64,000 nt of DNA from Polyangiaceae bacterium UTPRO1 (GTDB lineage Bacteria; Desulfobacterota; Binatia; UTPRO1): contig MWST01000012.1 of assembly GCA_002050235.1 (NCBI GenBank), positions 17,181-81,180 on the forward strand, written 5' to 3'. The position numbers and the translations under genes are program-made. Positions 28,200 to 36,889 of the stretch are shown in pieces; position 1 is the first letter of the stretch; each line of letters starts with the position of its first letter. The notes beneath the pieces are model-generated. The model made no database searches. It was not told where the DNA came from and worked only from the letters and a program-made list of their open reading frames with translations.

Positions 28200-28228
28200 T
28201 TGAAAATCCGGGGGAGCGGCTGCTACCG
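28200..28228 (+). promoter_or_regulatory. Weak candidate promoter
   Basis: TTGAAA (28200-28205), a 17-base spacer and CTACCG (28223-28228) precede the start at 28237. The -10 match is poor. Confidence 0.2.
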
Positions 28229-28236
28229 ACTGCAGC

Positions 28237-29310
28237 ATGGCCAGCGGCAGCGAGATCCTCGAGAGCGAGACCGGCGAGGTGCGCGCGGCGCACCGCTTCG
28301 ATGTCGGCGCGCTCGCAGACTACATGCGCGACCACGTCCCGGGATTCCGCGGTCCGCTCTCGGTGCGTCAGTTCAAGGGCGGACAGTCGAACCCGACCTT
28401 CCTGCTCGCGGCCGCGAGCGGCCGCTACGTCATGCGCAAGAAGCCGCCCGGAAAGCTCCTCGCTTCCGCGCACCAGGTCGACCGCGAGTACCGGGTGATC
28501 CGGGCGCTGGCGGCGACCGACGTCCCGGTGGCGCGGGTGCACGCGCTCTGTACGGACGACGCCGTGATCGGCAGCGCCTTCTACGTCATGGACTGCGTCG
28601 AGGGGCGGATCTTCCGCGATCCGCAGCTCCCCGGCTGCTCGCCCCGTGAGCGCGCCGCGATCTACGACGAGATGAACGACGTCATGGCGCGCTTCCATCG
28701 CGTCGACTACGAGGCCGTCGGGCTCGGGGACTTCGGCCGGCCCAGGAACTACATTGCGCGGCAGATCGCCCGCTGGGCGAAGCAGTACGAGGCGGCGCAG
28801 ACCGACGAGGTCGAGGCGATGCGGAACCTGATCGCCTGGCTGCCCGCGCACGTCCCGCCCGGCGATGAGACCTGCATCGTCCACGGCGACTTCCGGCTCG
28901 AGAACTCGATCTACCATCCGACCGCGCCGCGTATGCTGGCGCTGCTCGACTGGGAGCTGGCGACGCTCGGCCACCCGCTCGCCGATCTCGCCTACAACTG
29001 TCTCCTCTACCACATGAACAGTCCCACCCAGGGCACGCTCGCCGGCGTCGATCTCGCCGCGCTCGGCATCCCGACCGAGGAGGCGTACGTCGCCGCCTAC
29101 TGCCGCCGCACGGGGCGTCCCGGCGTCGAGCACTGGAGCTTCTATCTCGCCTTCTCGCTCTTCCGCCTGGCGGCGATCGCGCAGGGCGTCTACAAGCGCG
29201 GCCTCGACGGCAACGCCAGCTCGGAGCAGGCGATGATGTACGGTGCGATCTGCCAGCTACTGGCTGCGCTTGCCTGGGAGATCGTCGAGAAGGGCGCCGC
29301 GCGCTCGTGA
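28237..29310 (+). CDS. APH-fold phosphotransferase (ACAD10/11-like)
   Basis: A 357-residue aminoglycoside-phosphotransferase-fold protein. The invariant catalytic loop HGDFRLEN (216-223) and the LDWELATLG segment (237-245) identify it. In bacteria with acyl-CoA dehydrogenase-rich genomes these proteins are close to the kinase part of human ACAD10/ACAD11 and may phosphorylate hydroxyacyl-CoA for elimination. It is not an antibiotic-resistance gene on this evidence. The gene is convergent with the Bat operon, and no acyl-CoA dehydrogenase lies next to it. Confidence 0.85.
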   Translation: MASGSEILESETGEVRAAHRFDVGALADYMRDHVPGFRGPLSVRQFKGGQSNPTFLLAAASGRYVMRKKPPGKLLASAHQVDREYRVIRALAATDVPVARVHALCTDDAVIGSAFYVMDCVEGRIFRDPQLPGCSPRERAAIYDEMNDVMARFHRVDYEAVGLGDFGRPRNYIARQIARWAKQYEAAQTDEVEAMRNLIAWLPAHVPPGDETCIVHGDFRLENSIYHPTAPRMLALLDWELATLGHPLADLAYNCLLYHMNSPTQGTLAGVDLAALGIPTEEAYVAAYCRRTGRPGVEHWSFYLAFSLFRLAAIAQGVYKRGLDGNASSEQAMMYGAICQLLAALAWEIVEKGAARS

Positions 29311-29347
29311 CCCGACTCCCGCGGCCGAGCGCCGCCGGGCAATAAGC

Positions 29348-31921
29348 TCAGATCTCGGCGATGTCGGCGCGGGCGATCCAGCCGCGCTTGCCGTCGGGAC
29401 GGACGACTTGCGCCCAGCCGTCGCGTTCGGCGAGGACGCGCAGCACGGCGCCCGGCTTGGAGACGAAGTGCGGGGTGCCGCTCGCCGACGGCTCGAAGCG
29501 GACGTCGGTGTCGGCGGCAGCGACGACGACCGCGAAGGTCCGGCTGTCGATGGTGGCGACGCGGTAGACCGCCGCGGGTCCCGCGAGCGCGAGCCCGATG
29601 CCGGCCGCGGCGGCGACGGCGCGGCCGGCGCGGGCGGCGCCCGGCAGCAGGCGCAGCGCCGAGAGGGCCGCCATGAGCACGATGAAGCAGGCGCCCGCCG
29701 CCGCTACGAGCTCGTCGCTCGAGGCCCGGGACGCGAGCGGGAAGGCGACCCGCGCCCAGAGCGGCGCCGCCTCGGTGTCGCCGCTCCGGGCGCGCGCGTA
29801 GTCGAGGTTGGCGCGCAGGTCCGGGTCGCGCGGCATGAGCCGCCGCGCCCGCTCGTAGGCGAGCACCGCGCGGCCGACGTTGCCGGTCTTGAACCAGGCG
29901 TTGCCGAGATTGAAGTAGAGGTTGCCGCTCTCGACGCCCGCATGCAGCACCTTCTCCCAGGCCGCGATCGCCTCGGGGTACTTCTCCTCGCCGTAGAGCG
30001 TGTTGCCCTCGAAGAAGAGCGTCTGCGGCGTCTCGCTCGCGGGGCCGGCGGCGCCCGCCGCGGCGGCAACGGCGAGGACGGCGGCGACGAGCGCCGCCGC
30101 GAGCGGCGGACCGAGGCGGCGCTCGCGCTCGAGGGCGCGGACGACCATGCCGGCGCGCGCCAGCGTCCGCTCCATGTCGCCGTCGTCGCTGCCGGCGGGC
30201 GCGTAGCGGACCTCTTCGCAATGGGCCAGGAGATCGCCGGCGAGCTGCGTGACCTCGGCGTCGACGCCCCGCTCGGCGAGGTGGGCGGCGACCGCGGCGG
30301 GCGCGACCGCGCCCGGCGGCAGCTGGAGCTTGGCAGATAGATAGTCGGTGAGGGCGCGGGTGACGGCGTCGTAGAATCCGGTCTGGTTACCGGGGCGGAG
30401 AGCGTGCTTGGCGGCGTCGAGGGCGCGGCGCGCCTCGCGCCCGGCGCGGGTGAAGCGCGCGTAGCCGGCGTCGCCGCGCAGCCGGCGGCGGCGGCGGTCG
30501 AAGACGACGACGGCGAGCCAGATCGCGAGCGCCGCGGCTTCCCCCAGCCAGAAGGCGCCGCTGCGATAGAGGCGCGCGCCGATCGGCTGCAGGCGTCCGG
30601 GCGTGTCTTTGATGAAGACGAGGTCGTGTCCGAGGGTTTCCGGCTGCGGAACCGGAGCGGCGGGCGCGGCGCCGATCACGTGCGACGGTACGCTCGCCGC
30701 CGCGCGCGGCGTCACGCGCAGGGGGATCGGAGCGTGGGCGGCCGTGCGGTAGGTGCCGGTGCCCGGATCGAAGTAGCTGAAGCGCAGCGCCGGCAGCTCG
30801 AGCGCGCCGGCGCGCTCGGGGATCACGACCTGCTCGAACGTCCGCTCCTGGACGTTGGCAGCCGCGGCCGACGGCGAGCCGGCGCTCGTCTGCTGCGCCG
30901 GGTAGACGCGCAGGACGTCGCTCGCCGGGATGGCGGGCGCGGTGACGTTCTCGAGGCTGCCGGTGCCGCGCATGGTCAGGGTCACGGTGACGGGATCCCC
31001 GGCCGCGACTTCGAGGGGCGCGGCCTTGACGTCGAAATCGAAGGCGCCGACGGCGCCCGAGAAGTCGGCGGGCTTGCCGGCGTCGGGGAGCGGTAGGACG
31101 GTCAAAGTCAGCGGATCGGAGGTGGCTTCGATCCGGCGCTGCTCGCCGCCGAAGAACGTGTCGTCGAAGAAACGGTCGAAGCCGCGCCGGGTGCGGCCGC
31201 GCACGACCATGGTGAGCCCCATCTCGGCCGGGCCGACCGTCAGCGTGCCGCTGCGGAGCGGGGTGAGCACGGTCGGGAAGTCGAGCACCTGGAAGGTGCC
31301 GTCTGGCGTCTGCTCCTCGCGCCGATCGGGCTCGGAGAACTTGTCGACGGCGAAGCCGTCGCCGGGGACGGTCGGGTACTGGACGTCGGTGACGCGCACC
31401 TGCCCGACCATGAGCTTGACGCGGATCGGCAGGCGCTCGCGCACGTAGACGGTGGTCCGCGGCGCCGAGAGCTCGAGCCGGAGCTGGTTGCCCCCCGGGC
31501 CGCCGGGGCTGCCGCCGCCCGGCCGGCCGGCGACGACCTCGAGGGTCGCGGTGCCGGCATCGTAGCGCTTGCCGCCGACGGTGACGCTGATCGGGCCCAG
31601 GGTGAGCCGTCCGGGGCTCGTCGCGCTCACCGAGAAGTGGTGCGTGACCGACGCCGACATCGCGCCGTTCACGAAGCTCACGCGCGACGACGGGCCGAGA
31701 TAGCTGACCGCGGCGCCGCCGGCATCGGCGATCTCGGGGACGGCGCTGCTCTGCGCCCCCTGCACCTCGACGCCGAGGTCGGCGGTTTCGCCGACCGCCA
31801 CCCGGGTTCGGTCGAAGGTCGCCCGCACCGTGACGTCGGCTCGGGCGACGCCGGCGGCGGCGAACGCCACGATGATCGCTGCCAGCAGGGCTCGTCGCGG
31901 AGCGGGCGGCGCGAGGGCCAT
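29348..31921 (-). CDS. batD: BatD protein fused to a BatE-like TPR/SH3 module
   Basis: An 857-residue protein with a signal peptide. Residues about 25-430 form repeated Ig-like domains of BatD (DVTVRATFDRTRVAVGETADL, later GDPVTVTLTMRGTGSLENV). A membrane helix lies near 435-455. A DUF4381-like cytoplasmic helix bundle follows (about 470-590, FYDAVTRALTDYLSAKL). Next come another helix (about 605-630), a TPR (about 640-715, LYFNLGNAWFKTGNVGRAVLAYERARR), two helices, and a C-terminal SH3b domain (about 795-857, GWAQVVRPDGKRGWIARADI). In Bacteroides and Leptospira, BatD and BatE are separate proteins; here one polypeptide carries both. It is last in the Bat operon, 11 bases after BatC. Confidence 0.85.
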   Translation of the reverse strand: MALAPPAPRRALLAAIIVAFAAAGVARADVTVRATFDRTRVAVGETADLGVEVQGAQSSAVPEIADAGGAAVSYLGPSSRVSFVNGAMSASVTHHFSVSATSPGRLTLGPISVTVGGKRYDAGTATLEVVAGRPGGGSPGGPGGNQLRLELSAPRTTVYVRERLPIRVKLMVGQVRVTDVQYPTVPGDGFAVDKFSEPDRREEQTPDGTFQVLDFPTVLTPLRSGTLTVGPAEMGLTMVVRGRTRRGFDRFFDDTFFGGEQRRIEATSDPLTLTVLPLPDAGKPADFSGAVGAFDFDVKAAPLEVAAGDPVTVTLTMRGTGSLENVTAPAIPASDVLRVYPAQQTSAGSPSAAAANVQERTFEQVVIPERAGALELPALRFSYFDPGTGTYRTAAHAPIPLRVTPRAAASVPSHVIGAAPAAPVPQPETLGHDLVFIKDTPGRLQPIGARLYRSGAFWLGEAAALAIWLAVVVFDRRRRRLRGDAGYARFTRAGREARRALDAAKHALRPGNQTGFYDAVTRALTDYLSAKLQLPPGAVAPAAVAAHLAERGVDAEVTQLAGDLLAHCEEVRYAPAGSDDGDMERTLARAGMVVRALERERRLGPPLAAALVAAVLAVAAAAGAAGPASETPQTLFFEGNTLYGEEKYPEAIAAWEKVLHAGVESGNLYFNLGNAWFKTGNVGRAVLAYERARRLMPRDPDLRANLDYARARSGDTEAAPLWARVAFPLASRASSDELVAAAGACFIVLMAALSALRLLPGAARAGRAVAAAAGIGLALAGPAAVYRVATIDSRTFAVVVAAADTDVRFEPSASGTPHFVSKPGAVLRVLAERDGWAQVVRPDGKRGWIARADIAEI

Positions 31922-31932
31922 GGACCGTGCTC

Positions 31933-32913
31933 CTACCAGTCCAGGGCGGGCTCGGCGACGCGCCCGCCCTGGAGCTTCTTGATGACGTCTTCGGGCGCCA
32001 CTTCCTCGCCGCGCTGCGAGTCGAGGATCGCCGCGGCCTCGCCGCGTGAGAGCTCGCCCTCCTGCTTCTTCTCGCCGGCGTAGGCGTCGCCGTTCGGCGG
32101 TGGTTGCGCCTGCGGCTCCCGCTGCTCGTCGCCGGGGTGCTGCTCGCCGGCCTCGTTCCCCGGCGCTCCCTCTTCGCCGGCCTCACGGTTCTCGTTCTCC
32201 TCCCCTGGCTGCTGCTCCTGGTTCCCTTGCTCGCCCTGCTGCTCCTGGTTCTCCTGCTCGCCCGTCTGTTCCTGCTGCTGCTCCTTCCCCGCGCTGTCCT
32301 GCTGCTCCGATTGCTGCTCCGGCTGCTGCTCGTTGGCCTGGTTGCCCTGCTGCTGCTCCTGCTGGTCCCGCTGTTCCTGCTGCTGCTCTTGCTGCTGTTC
32401 CTGCTGCTCCTGCTGCTGCTTCGCTTCCTCGAGGCGCTTCTTCACTTCGTCGATGCGCTTGGCCACGAATTCGTAGTTGAACTTGACGTCGGCGTCGTCG
32501 GGCGCGAGGCCGAGCGCGCGCCGATACGAGGCTAGGGTCTCGGCGTAGAGCTGCAGGGCCTTCTGCGGTTCGCTCTGCTCGAGCGCCTGACCCTTGCGGA
32601 ACATGGCATTGCCGATGTTGTACGCGACGCGGCTCGCCCGCGCCGGCGCGTTGGCCGTCTCGACCTTCTGATAGGCGGCGATCGCCTCGTCGTAGTTCCC
32701 CTCCTTGAAGGTGGCGTCGCCGAGGTTGAAGTGCAGCTCCGACGAGTCGGGATGATCGACGAGGGCAGCGTTGTAGGCGGCGGCGGCCTCCTCGTACTTG
32801 CCCTCGGCGTAGAGGCGGTTGGCGTCGCGGATCGGCTGGTGCGGGTCGAGCCAGGCGATCGACGTGGCGGCGACGAGCCCGGCGGCGAGCAGCAGGCGGC
32901 GCGGCGCCGTCAC
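31933..32913 (-). CDS. batC: BatC-like TPR protein with Glu/Gln-rich tail
   Basis: A 326-residue protein. GTG 32913 is the likely start because it overlaps the previous stop as GTGA and sits after GAAGAGGAGG. Residues about 1-21 form a signal anchor. TPRs span about 28-150 (LYAEGKYEEAAAAYNAAL, ELHFNLGDATFKEGNYDEAIAAY). Residues 164 to about 267 are almost entirely Glu, Gln, Asn and Gly. The final 60 residues become normal again (SRGEAAAILDSQRGEEVAPEDVIKKL), a typical BatC ending. BatC is thought to scaffold the VWA proteins BatA and BatB; here it lies between BatB and BatD/E. Confidence 0.88.
   Translation of the reverse strand: MTAPRRLLLAAGLVAATSIAWLDPHQPIRDANRLYAEGKYEEAAAAYNAALVDHPDSSELHFNLGDATFKEGNYDEAIAAYQKVETANAPARASRVAYNIGNAMFRKGQALEQSEPQKALQLYAETLASYRRALGLAPDDADVKFNYEFVAKRIDEVKKRLEEAKQQQEQQEQQQEQQQEQRDQQEQQQGNQANEQQPEQQSEQQDSAGKEQQQEQTGEQENQEQQGEQGNQEQQPGEENENREAGEEGAPGNEAGEQHPGDEQREPQAQPPPNGDAYAGEKKQEGELSRGEAAAILDSQRGEEVAPEDVIKKLQGGRVAEPALDW
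32115..32424 (-). repeat. Low-complexity Glu/Gln coding repeat in batC
   Basis: About 310 bases of near-repetitive CTGCTG, CTCCTG and GTTCCC units (plus-strand sense) encode the Gln/Glu/Asn-rich stretch. The purity of the CTG-type repetition suggests slippage-prone sequence and likely length variation between strains. Confidence 0.8.
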
Positions 32914-34007
32914 GCCGCCTCCTCTTCGCCCGGACGCGGTGCCGTCGCTGCCGGGCGCCGGTGCGACGGCTCGCGTCGCCGCCACCAGAGGACGCGGCGC
33001 CCGCCCGCGCGGCGGCGCGGGGCCCGGCGCTCGCCGAGCAGCGGCTCCGCGAGCAGCAGGACGAACGCCGCCGCCAGCGGCCATTGGAAGCGGTGCTCGA
33101 AGCGCCGCTCGAGCGTGCTCGCGAGCTCGCGCTTCTCCATCTTGGCGATGTAGTCGCGATAGAGCTCGGTAAGGCCGAAGGCGGTGTCGGTCGCGTGCAG
33201 GTAGGCGCCGCCCGTGCGCTCGGCGATCTTCCGGAGCGTAGCCTCGTCGAGGCGCGACTTCACCACCTGGCCGGCGCGGTCTTTGAGGAATCCGCCGCCG
33301 GCGAGCGGGATCAGCTCGCCTTCCGCCGTGCCGATGCCGACCGTGTAGATCTTCACCCCGCGCTCGGTCGCGCGCCCGATGGCGTCGTCGAGGTCACTGC
33401 CGTGGTCCTCGCCGTCGGTGATGATCACCAGCGCCTGGTGCTGCGATTGCCGGCCCTCGAAGGCGGCGAGCGAGGTGTCGACCGCGGCGGCGAGGTTGGT
33501 GCCGCCGCGGGGGATGATGCCGACGTCGATCGCCTGCAGGCTCTGCGCGAAGGCGCCGAAGTCGAGGGTGAGCGGGCACTGCAGGAACGCGCTTCCCGCG
33601 AAGGCGACGAGCCCGACGCGGTCGCCGCCGATCTGCGCCAGGAGATCCTGGACCGCGAGCTTCGCGCGCGCCAGCCGATTCGGCTTCACGTCGGTCGCCA
33701 GCATGCTGCGCGAAGTGTCGATGGCGACGATCAGGTCGATGCCTTGGCGCTGCACCTGCTGCCAGCGGAAGCCCCACATCGGCCCCCCGAGCGCGATCGC
33801 CAGCAGCAGCAACGCCAGGCAGAGGAGGACGGCGCGCACGCCGCGGCGGCGCGGGCCGAGATCGGGCGCCACCGCCGGGAGAAGCTCGGCGGCGACGAAG
33901 CGCGCCAGCGCCCGGCAGCGCCGGCGCCAGCTCCACGCCAGGAAGGCGGCGAGGGCCGGTACGAGCACCAGCGTCGCCAGGCTCGCAGGGTCGCGCCACT
34001 GGATCAT
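32910..34007 (-). CDS. batB: BatB-type VWA membrane protein
   Basis: A 365-residue protein: two N-terminal helices (about 10-25 and 58-75), a von Willebrand A domain with MIDAS motif DTSRS (97-101), and a C-terminal helix (about 310-330) followed by a basic tail (RRRAGGRRVLWWRRRE). ATG 34007 overlaps the BatA stop as ATGA. BatA and BatB are paired VWA proteins of the aerotolerance (Bat) operon. VWA domains bind divalent metal and partner ligands in the periplasm; a role in envelope stress response is inferred from family studies, and its actual ligands are unknown. Confidence 0.9.
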   Translation of the reverse strand: MIQWRDPASLATLVLVPALAAFLAWSWRRRCRALARFVAAELLPAVAPDLGPRRRGVRAVLLCLALLLLAIALGGPMWGFRWQQVQRQGIDLIVAIDTSRSMLATDVKPNRLARAKLAVQDLLAQIGGDRVGLVAFAGSAFLQCPLTLDFGAFAQSLQAIDVGIIPRGGTNLAAAVDTSLAAFEGRQSQHQALVIITDGEDHGSDLDDAIGRATERGVKIYTVGIGTAEGELIPLAGGGFLKDRAGQVVKSRLDEATLRKIAERTGGAYLHATDTAFGLTELYRDYIAKMEKRELASTLERRFEHRFQWPLAAAFVLLLAEPLLGERRAPRRRAGGRRVLWWRRREPSHRRPAATAPRPGEEEAA

Positions 34008-34999
34008 GGGAGCTTCCTCAACGCCGTCTCCCCGAGCCCGATCTCGAGCAGCACGAGCGCCAGAGCCGGCCACACGAGCCAGGGATAGAGCTCCCGGTAG
34101 TCGAGATACTCCGGCGCTTCGAGCTCGGTCTTCTCGCTGCGGTCGATCTCGGCGTAGATCTCGCGCAGCGTCGGCGTGTCGGTAGCGCGGAAGTAGCGGG
34201 CGTGCGTCGTCGTCGCGATCTTCCGGAGCGTCGCTTCGTCGATGTCGACCGGCATCGGCCGGTAGACCTTGTTGCCGAAGAAGTCCCGGGTCGGGTAGGG
34301 CGCCATGCCCCGGGTCCCGGCGCCGACCGTGTAGACCTTGATGCCGAGCGCCGCCGCGGCTTCGGCGGCGGTCTGCGGCGTGATCCTGCCGGCGTTGTTC
34401 TGGCCGTCGGTGAGTAGCACGACGAACTTGCTCTTGGCGGTCGACGGACGCAGCCGGTTCACGGCGGTGGCGAGCGCCGAGCCGATGGCGGTGCCGTCCT
34501 CGATCATGCCGACCTCGGCGCGGTCGAGGTTCTGGAGCAGCCAGCCGTGGTCGAGCGTCAGCGGACACTGCGTGTACGGCCGGGCGGCGAAGAGCACGAG
34601 CCCGATGCGGTCCTCGGGGCGCGAGGTCACGAACTCCCGGACGACCGACTTCACGGCCTGCAGCCGGCTCGCGCGCTCGCCGCCGAGCGTGAAGTCCTCG
34701 GCGAGCATGCTGCTCGAGACATCGACCGCGAGCATGACGTCGACGCCCTCGCGATGGATCTTGGTAGCCGCCGAGCCCGCCTGCGGCCGAGCGAGCGCGA
34801 TGGCGATGGCGGCGAGTGCTACCGCCCTGAGACCGAGGAGGACGGCGCGGCGGCTCCCCGCGTCGCGCGGGGCGACGGTGCGGAGGATGCCGAGGCTCGG
34901 GAAGCGGACGGCGGCGCGGCGCGCCGGTCGCCGTGCCGCGCGCAGCGCCAGCGGGATCGCGGCGAGCCCGAGCAGCCACCAGGGGTCAGCGAGGTGCAT
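34004..34999 (-). CDS. batA: BatA-type VWA membrane protein
   Basis: A 331-residue protein with two N-terminal helices (about 7-22 and 53-70), a VWA domain with intact MIDAS DVSSS (93-97), a second conserved block LLTDGQNNAG (about 204-213), and a C-terminal helix (about 305-325). Its length and layout are typical of BatA. The start overlaps the end of the DUF4381-like gene by 14 bases, and its stop overlaps the BatB start, so the operon is translationally coupled. Confidence 0.92.
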   Translation of the reverse strand: MHLADPWWLLGLAAIPLALRAARRPARRAAVRFPSLGILRTVAPRDAGSRRAVLLGLRAVALAAIAIALARPQAGSAATKIHREGVDVMLAVDVSSSMLAEDFTLGGERASRLQAVKSVVREFVTSRPEDRIGLVLFAARPYTQCPLTLDHGWLLQNLDRAEVGMIEDGTAIGSALATAVNRLRPSTAKSKFVVLLTDGQNNAGRITPQTAAEAAAALGIKVYTVGAGTRGMAPYPTRDFFGNKVYRPMPVDIDEATLRKIATTTHARYFRATDTPTLREIYAEIDRSEKTELEAPEYLDYRELYPWLVWPALALVLLEIGLGETALRKLP

Positions 35000-35996
35000 G
35001 CGTCTCCTCCGCTCTCGCGGCGCCGGCCTCGTTGACGACTGCGGTCTCGTCGACGAAGCGGGCGGCGGCGCCGTAGGCGCGCTCCGCGTCGGCGAGCGAC
35101 GGGTGGTGGCGCGCGAACTTCACGAGGTCGGACTCGCCGAGGAAATCGCCGAGGAGGGCGCGGTGGCCGCCGGTGAGCGCCGCGCCGCCGCGCGCGGTCG
35201 CGATCAGGAACTCCTCGGTCGTCATCTCGGGCGCCCGCACCCGGAAACGCCGCTCCAGGTACGAACGCACGATGCCGGTGAGCGTCGAGTAGTATTCCTT
35301 GAAGGCGCCTTGCTCGGGGAGGCCGCGGGCCCGCAGCCGCTCCAACTCCTCGTGCGCGATCTCGTGCGCCGGCCGCGGCGGCGGCTCGATCCGGCGGCGG
35401 CGGGAGCGCCGCCGGAGGCGCAGCGCCGCGAAGGCGATGGCGGCGAGCGCGGCGAGGGCGGCGGCGAGCGCATAGTAGAGTCGCCAGTCGCGCGGCGGCT
35501 CTTCGGGCGGCTTGATGTCGCGGATGTCGGTGGCGTCGGGCTCGCGCGCCAGCAGGCTCACGATCTCGACGACGGTCTGCGCCGCCGGAGCTTCCGCGAG
35601 ATCCTCGCCCGGGAGGCGGTAGCGCACCGGCGGCGACGGGATCAGGAAGTGGCCGGTGGCATAGCCGACGAGCTCGAACCAGCGGCTGACGACGGTCCGG
35701 CCGTCGCGTTCGCCGGGCGCGCTGTCGCCGAAGTCGACGATGTCGAAGTCGCCGAGCTTCGCGGTCGGCTGCGCCAGCAGGACCTCGACGCCGGGCGGCG
35801 CCGCGACGCGGACGGTGTAGCGGAAGCGCTCGCCGATCGTGACCTCACCCTTGTCGACGCTGCCGGATACCTCGACCGGAGCCGGTGCCGGCGATGCGGT
35901 CGGCGCCGGCGACGGGGCGTCGGCGCCGGGGGCGCCGGCGGCGACGAGGAGCGCCAGCAGCGGGATGCTGCACAGTGCCGGCACCCGGCGCTTCAT
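34986..35996 (-). CDS. DUF4381/BatD-like membrane protein of the Bat operon
   Basis: A 336-residue protein with a signal peptide (about 1-25), a Pro/Ala linker, an Ig-like periplasmic domain (about 42-150, VEVSGSVDKGEVTIGERFRYTVRV), a transmembrane helix (about 172-193) and a cytoplasmic DUF4381-like helical domain with EYYSTLTGIVRSYLERRF (about 232-250). It looks like a short BatD with the DUF4381 module at its end. It lies between DUF58 and BatA in the order commonly seen in Bat operons, with a four-base overlap to the DUF58 gene. Function is probably structural within the complex. Confidence 0.82.
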   Translation of the reverse strand: MKRRVPALCSIPLLALLVAAGAPGADAPSPAPTASPAPAPVEVSGSVDKGEVTIGERFRYTVRVAAPPGVEVLLAQPTAKLGDFDIVDFGDSAPGERDGRTVVSRWFELVGYATGHFLIPSPPVRYRLPGEDLAEAPAAQTVVEIVSLLAREPDATDIRDIKPPEEPPRDWRLYYALAAALAALAAIAFAALRLRRRSRRRRIEPPPRPAHEIAHEELERLRARGLPEQGAFKEYYSTLTGIVRSYLERRFRVRAPEMTTEEFLIATARGGAALTGGHRALLGDFLGESDLVKFARHHPSLADAERAYGAAARFVDETAVVNEAGAARAEETHAPR

Positions 35997-36868
35997 TGCC
36001 GCCGCTCGCGCATGCGGAAGAACCGCAAGAGCGCCTCCGTGTACGGCCGCTCGGTCCCGATCATGATGGCGTCGACCCCCGCTGCGTGCAGCCAGCGGTC
36101 GCGCGCCGTGCGCGCCGCCGCGGCGCTCTCGGCGAACGCCTTGCGGAGGCGCGCGTCGCCGGTGTCGACGACGTAGCGCTCACCGGTCTCGGCCTCCTCC
36201 AGCTCGACCAGGCCGACGTCCGGGAGCTCGCGCTCGCGCGGGTCGTCGAGGACGACCGCGATCACGTCGTGGCGGCGCGCCGCGATGCGCAACGCCCGCT
36301 CGGCGCCGGCGTCGAGGAAATCCGACAGTACGAACACTACCGAGCGCCGCTTGCTCGCCATCCGGAGATGTTCGAGCGCGGCGGCGAGATCGGTGCCGCG
36401 GCCCTGCGGCTCGAGCGACAGCACCTCGCGGATCACGCGCAGCACGTGGCGCGTGCCCTTGCGCGGCGGCACCGCGAGCTCGATGCGGTCGGTGAACATC
36501 ACCAGTCCGACCTTGTCGTTGTTGGTGATCGCGGAGAAGGCGAAGAGGGCGCCCAGCTCGGCGGCGAGCGTGCTCTTCAACTGCTTGACGCTGCCGAAGC
36601 GGGTGGAGGCGCTGGCGTCGACGAGCAGCATCACGGTGAGCTCGCGCTCCTCGGCGTAGCGCTTCACGTGCGGCACGCCGGTGCGCGCGGTGACGTTCCA
36701 GTCGATCGTCCGCACCTCGTCGCCGGGCTGGTAGAGCCGCACTTCGGCGAACTCCATCCCGCGCCCTTTGAAAACCGACTGGTACTGCCCGGCGAAGAGG
36801 TCGGAGACCAGGTGCGAGGTCCGGATCTGGATCTTCCGGACCGCTCGTAGTTGTTCGCGCGTCAGCAT
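35993..36868 (-). CDS. DUF58 (VWA-like) protein
   Basis: A 291-residue protein. The family motif is visible as GRGMEFAEVRLYQPGDEVRTIDWNVTARTG (about residues 35-64), followed by a VWA-like core with LLVDASASTRFGS. No signal or membrane segment is present, so it is cytoplasmic. DUF58 proteins are nearly always encoded beside MoxR ATPases; together they probably chaperone or activate partners such as the VWA proteins. Here it lies 21 bases after the moxR gene. Confidence 0.92.
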   Translation of the reverse strand: MLTREQLRAVRKIQIRTSHLVSDLFAGQYQSVFKGRGMEFAEVRLYQPGDEVRTIDWNVTARTGVPHVKRYAEERELTVMLLVDASASTRFGSVKQLKSTLAAELGALFAFSAITNNDKVGLVMFTDRIELAVPPRKGTRHVLRVIREVLSLEPQGRGTDLAAALEHLRMASKRRSVVFVLSDFLDAGAERALRIAARRHDVIAVVLDDPRERELPDVGLVELEEAETGERYVVDTGDARLRKAFAESAAAARTARDRWLHAAGVDAIMIGTERPYTEALLRFFRMRERRQ

Positions 36869-36889
36869 CGCGCGGCCGTCATTCCGCCG

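Noticed and set aside
28237..29310. Antibiotic-resistance aminoglycoside kinase
   Set aside because: Fold is shared, but sequence and context match the ACAD10/11-like kinase group rather than resistance enzymes.
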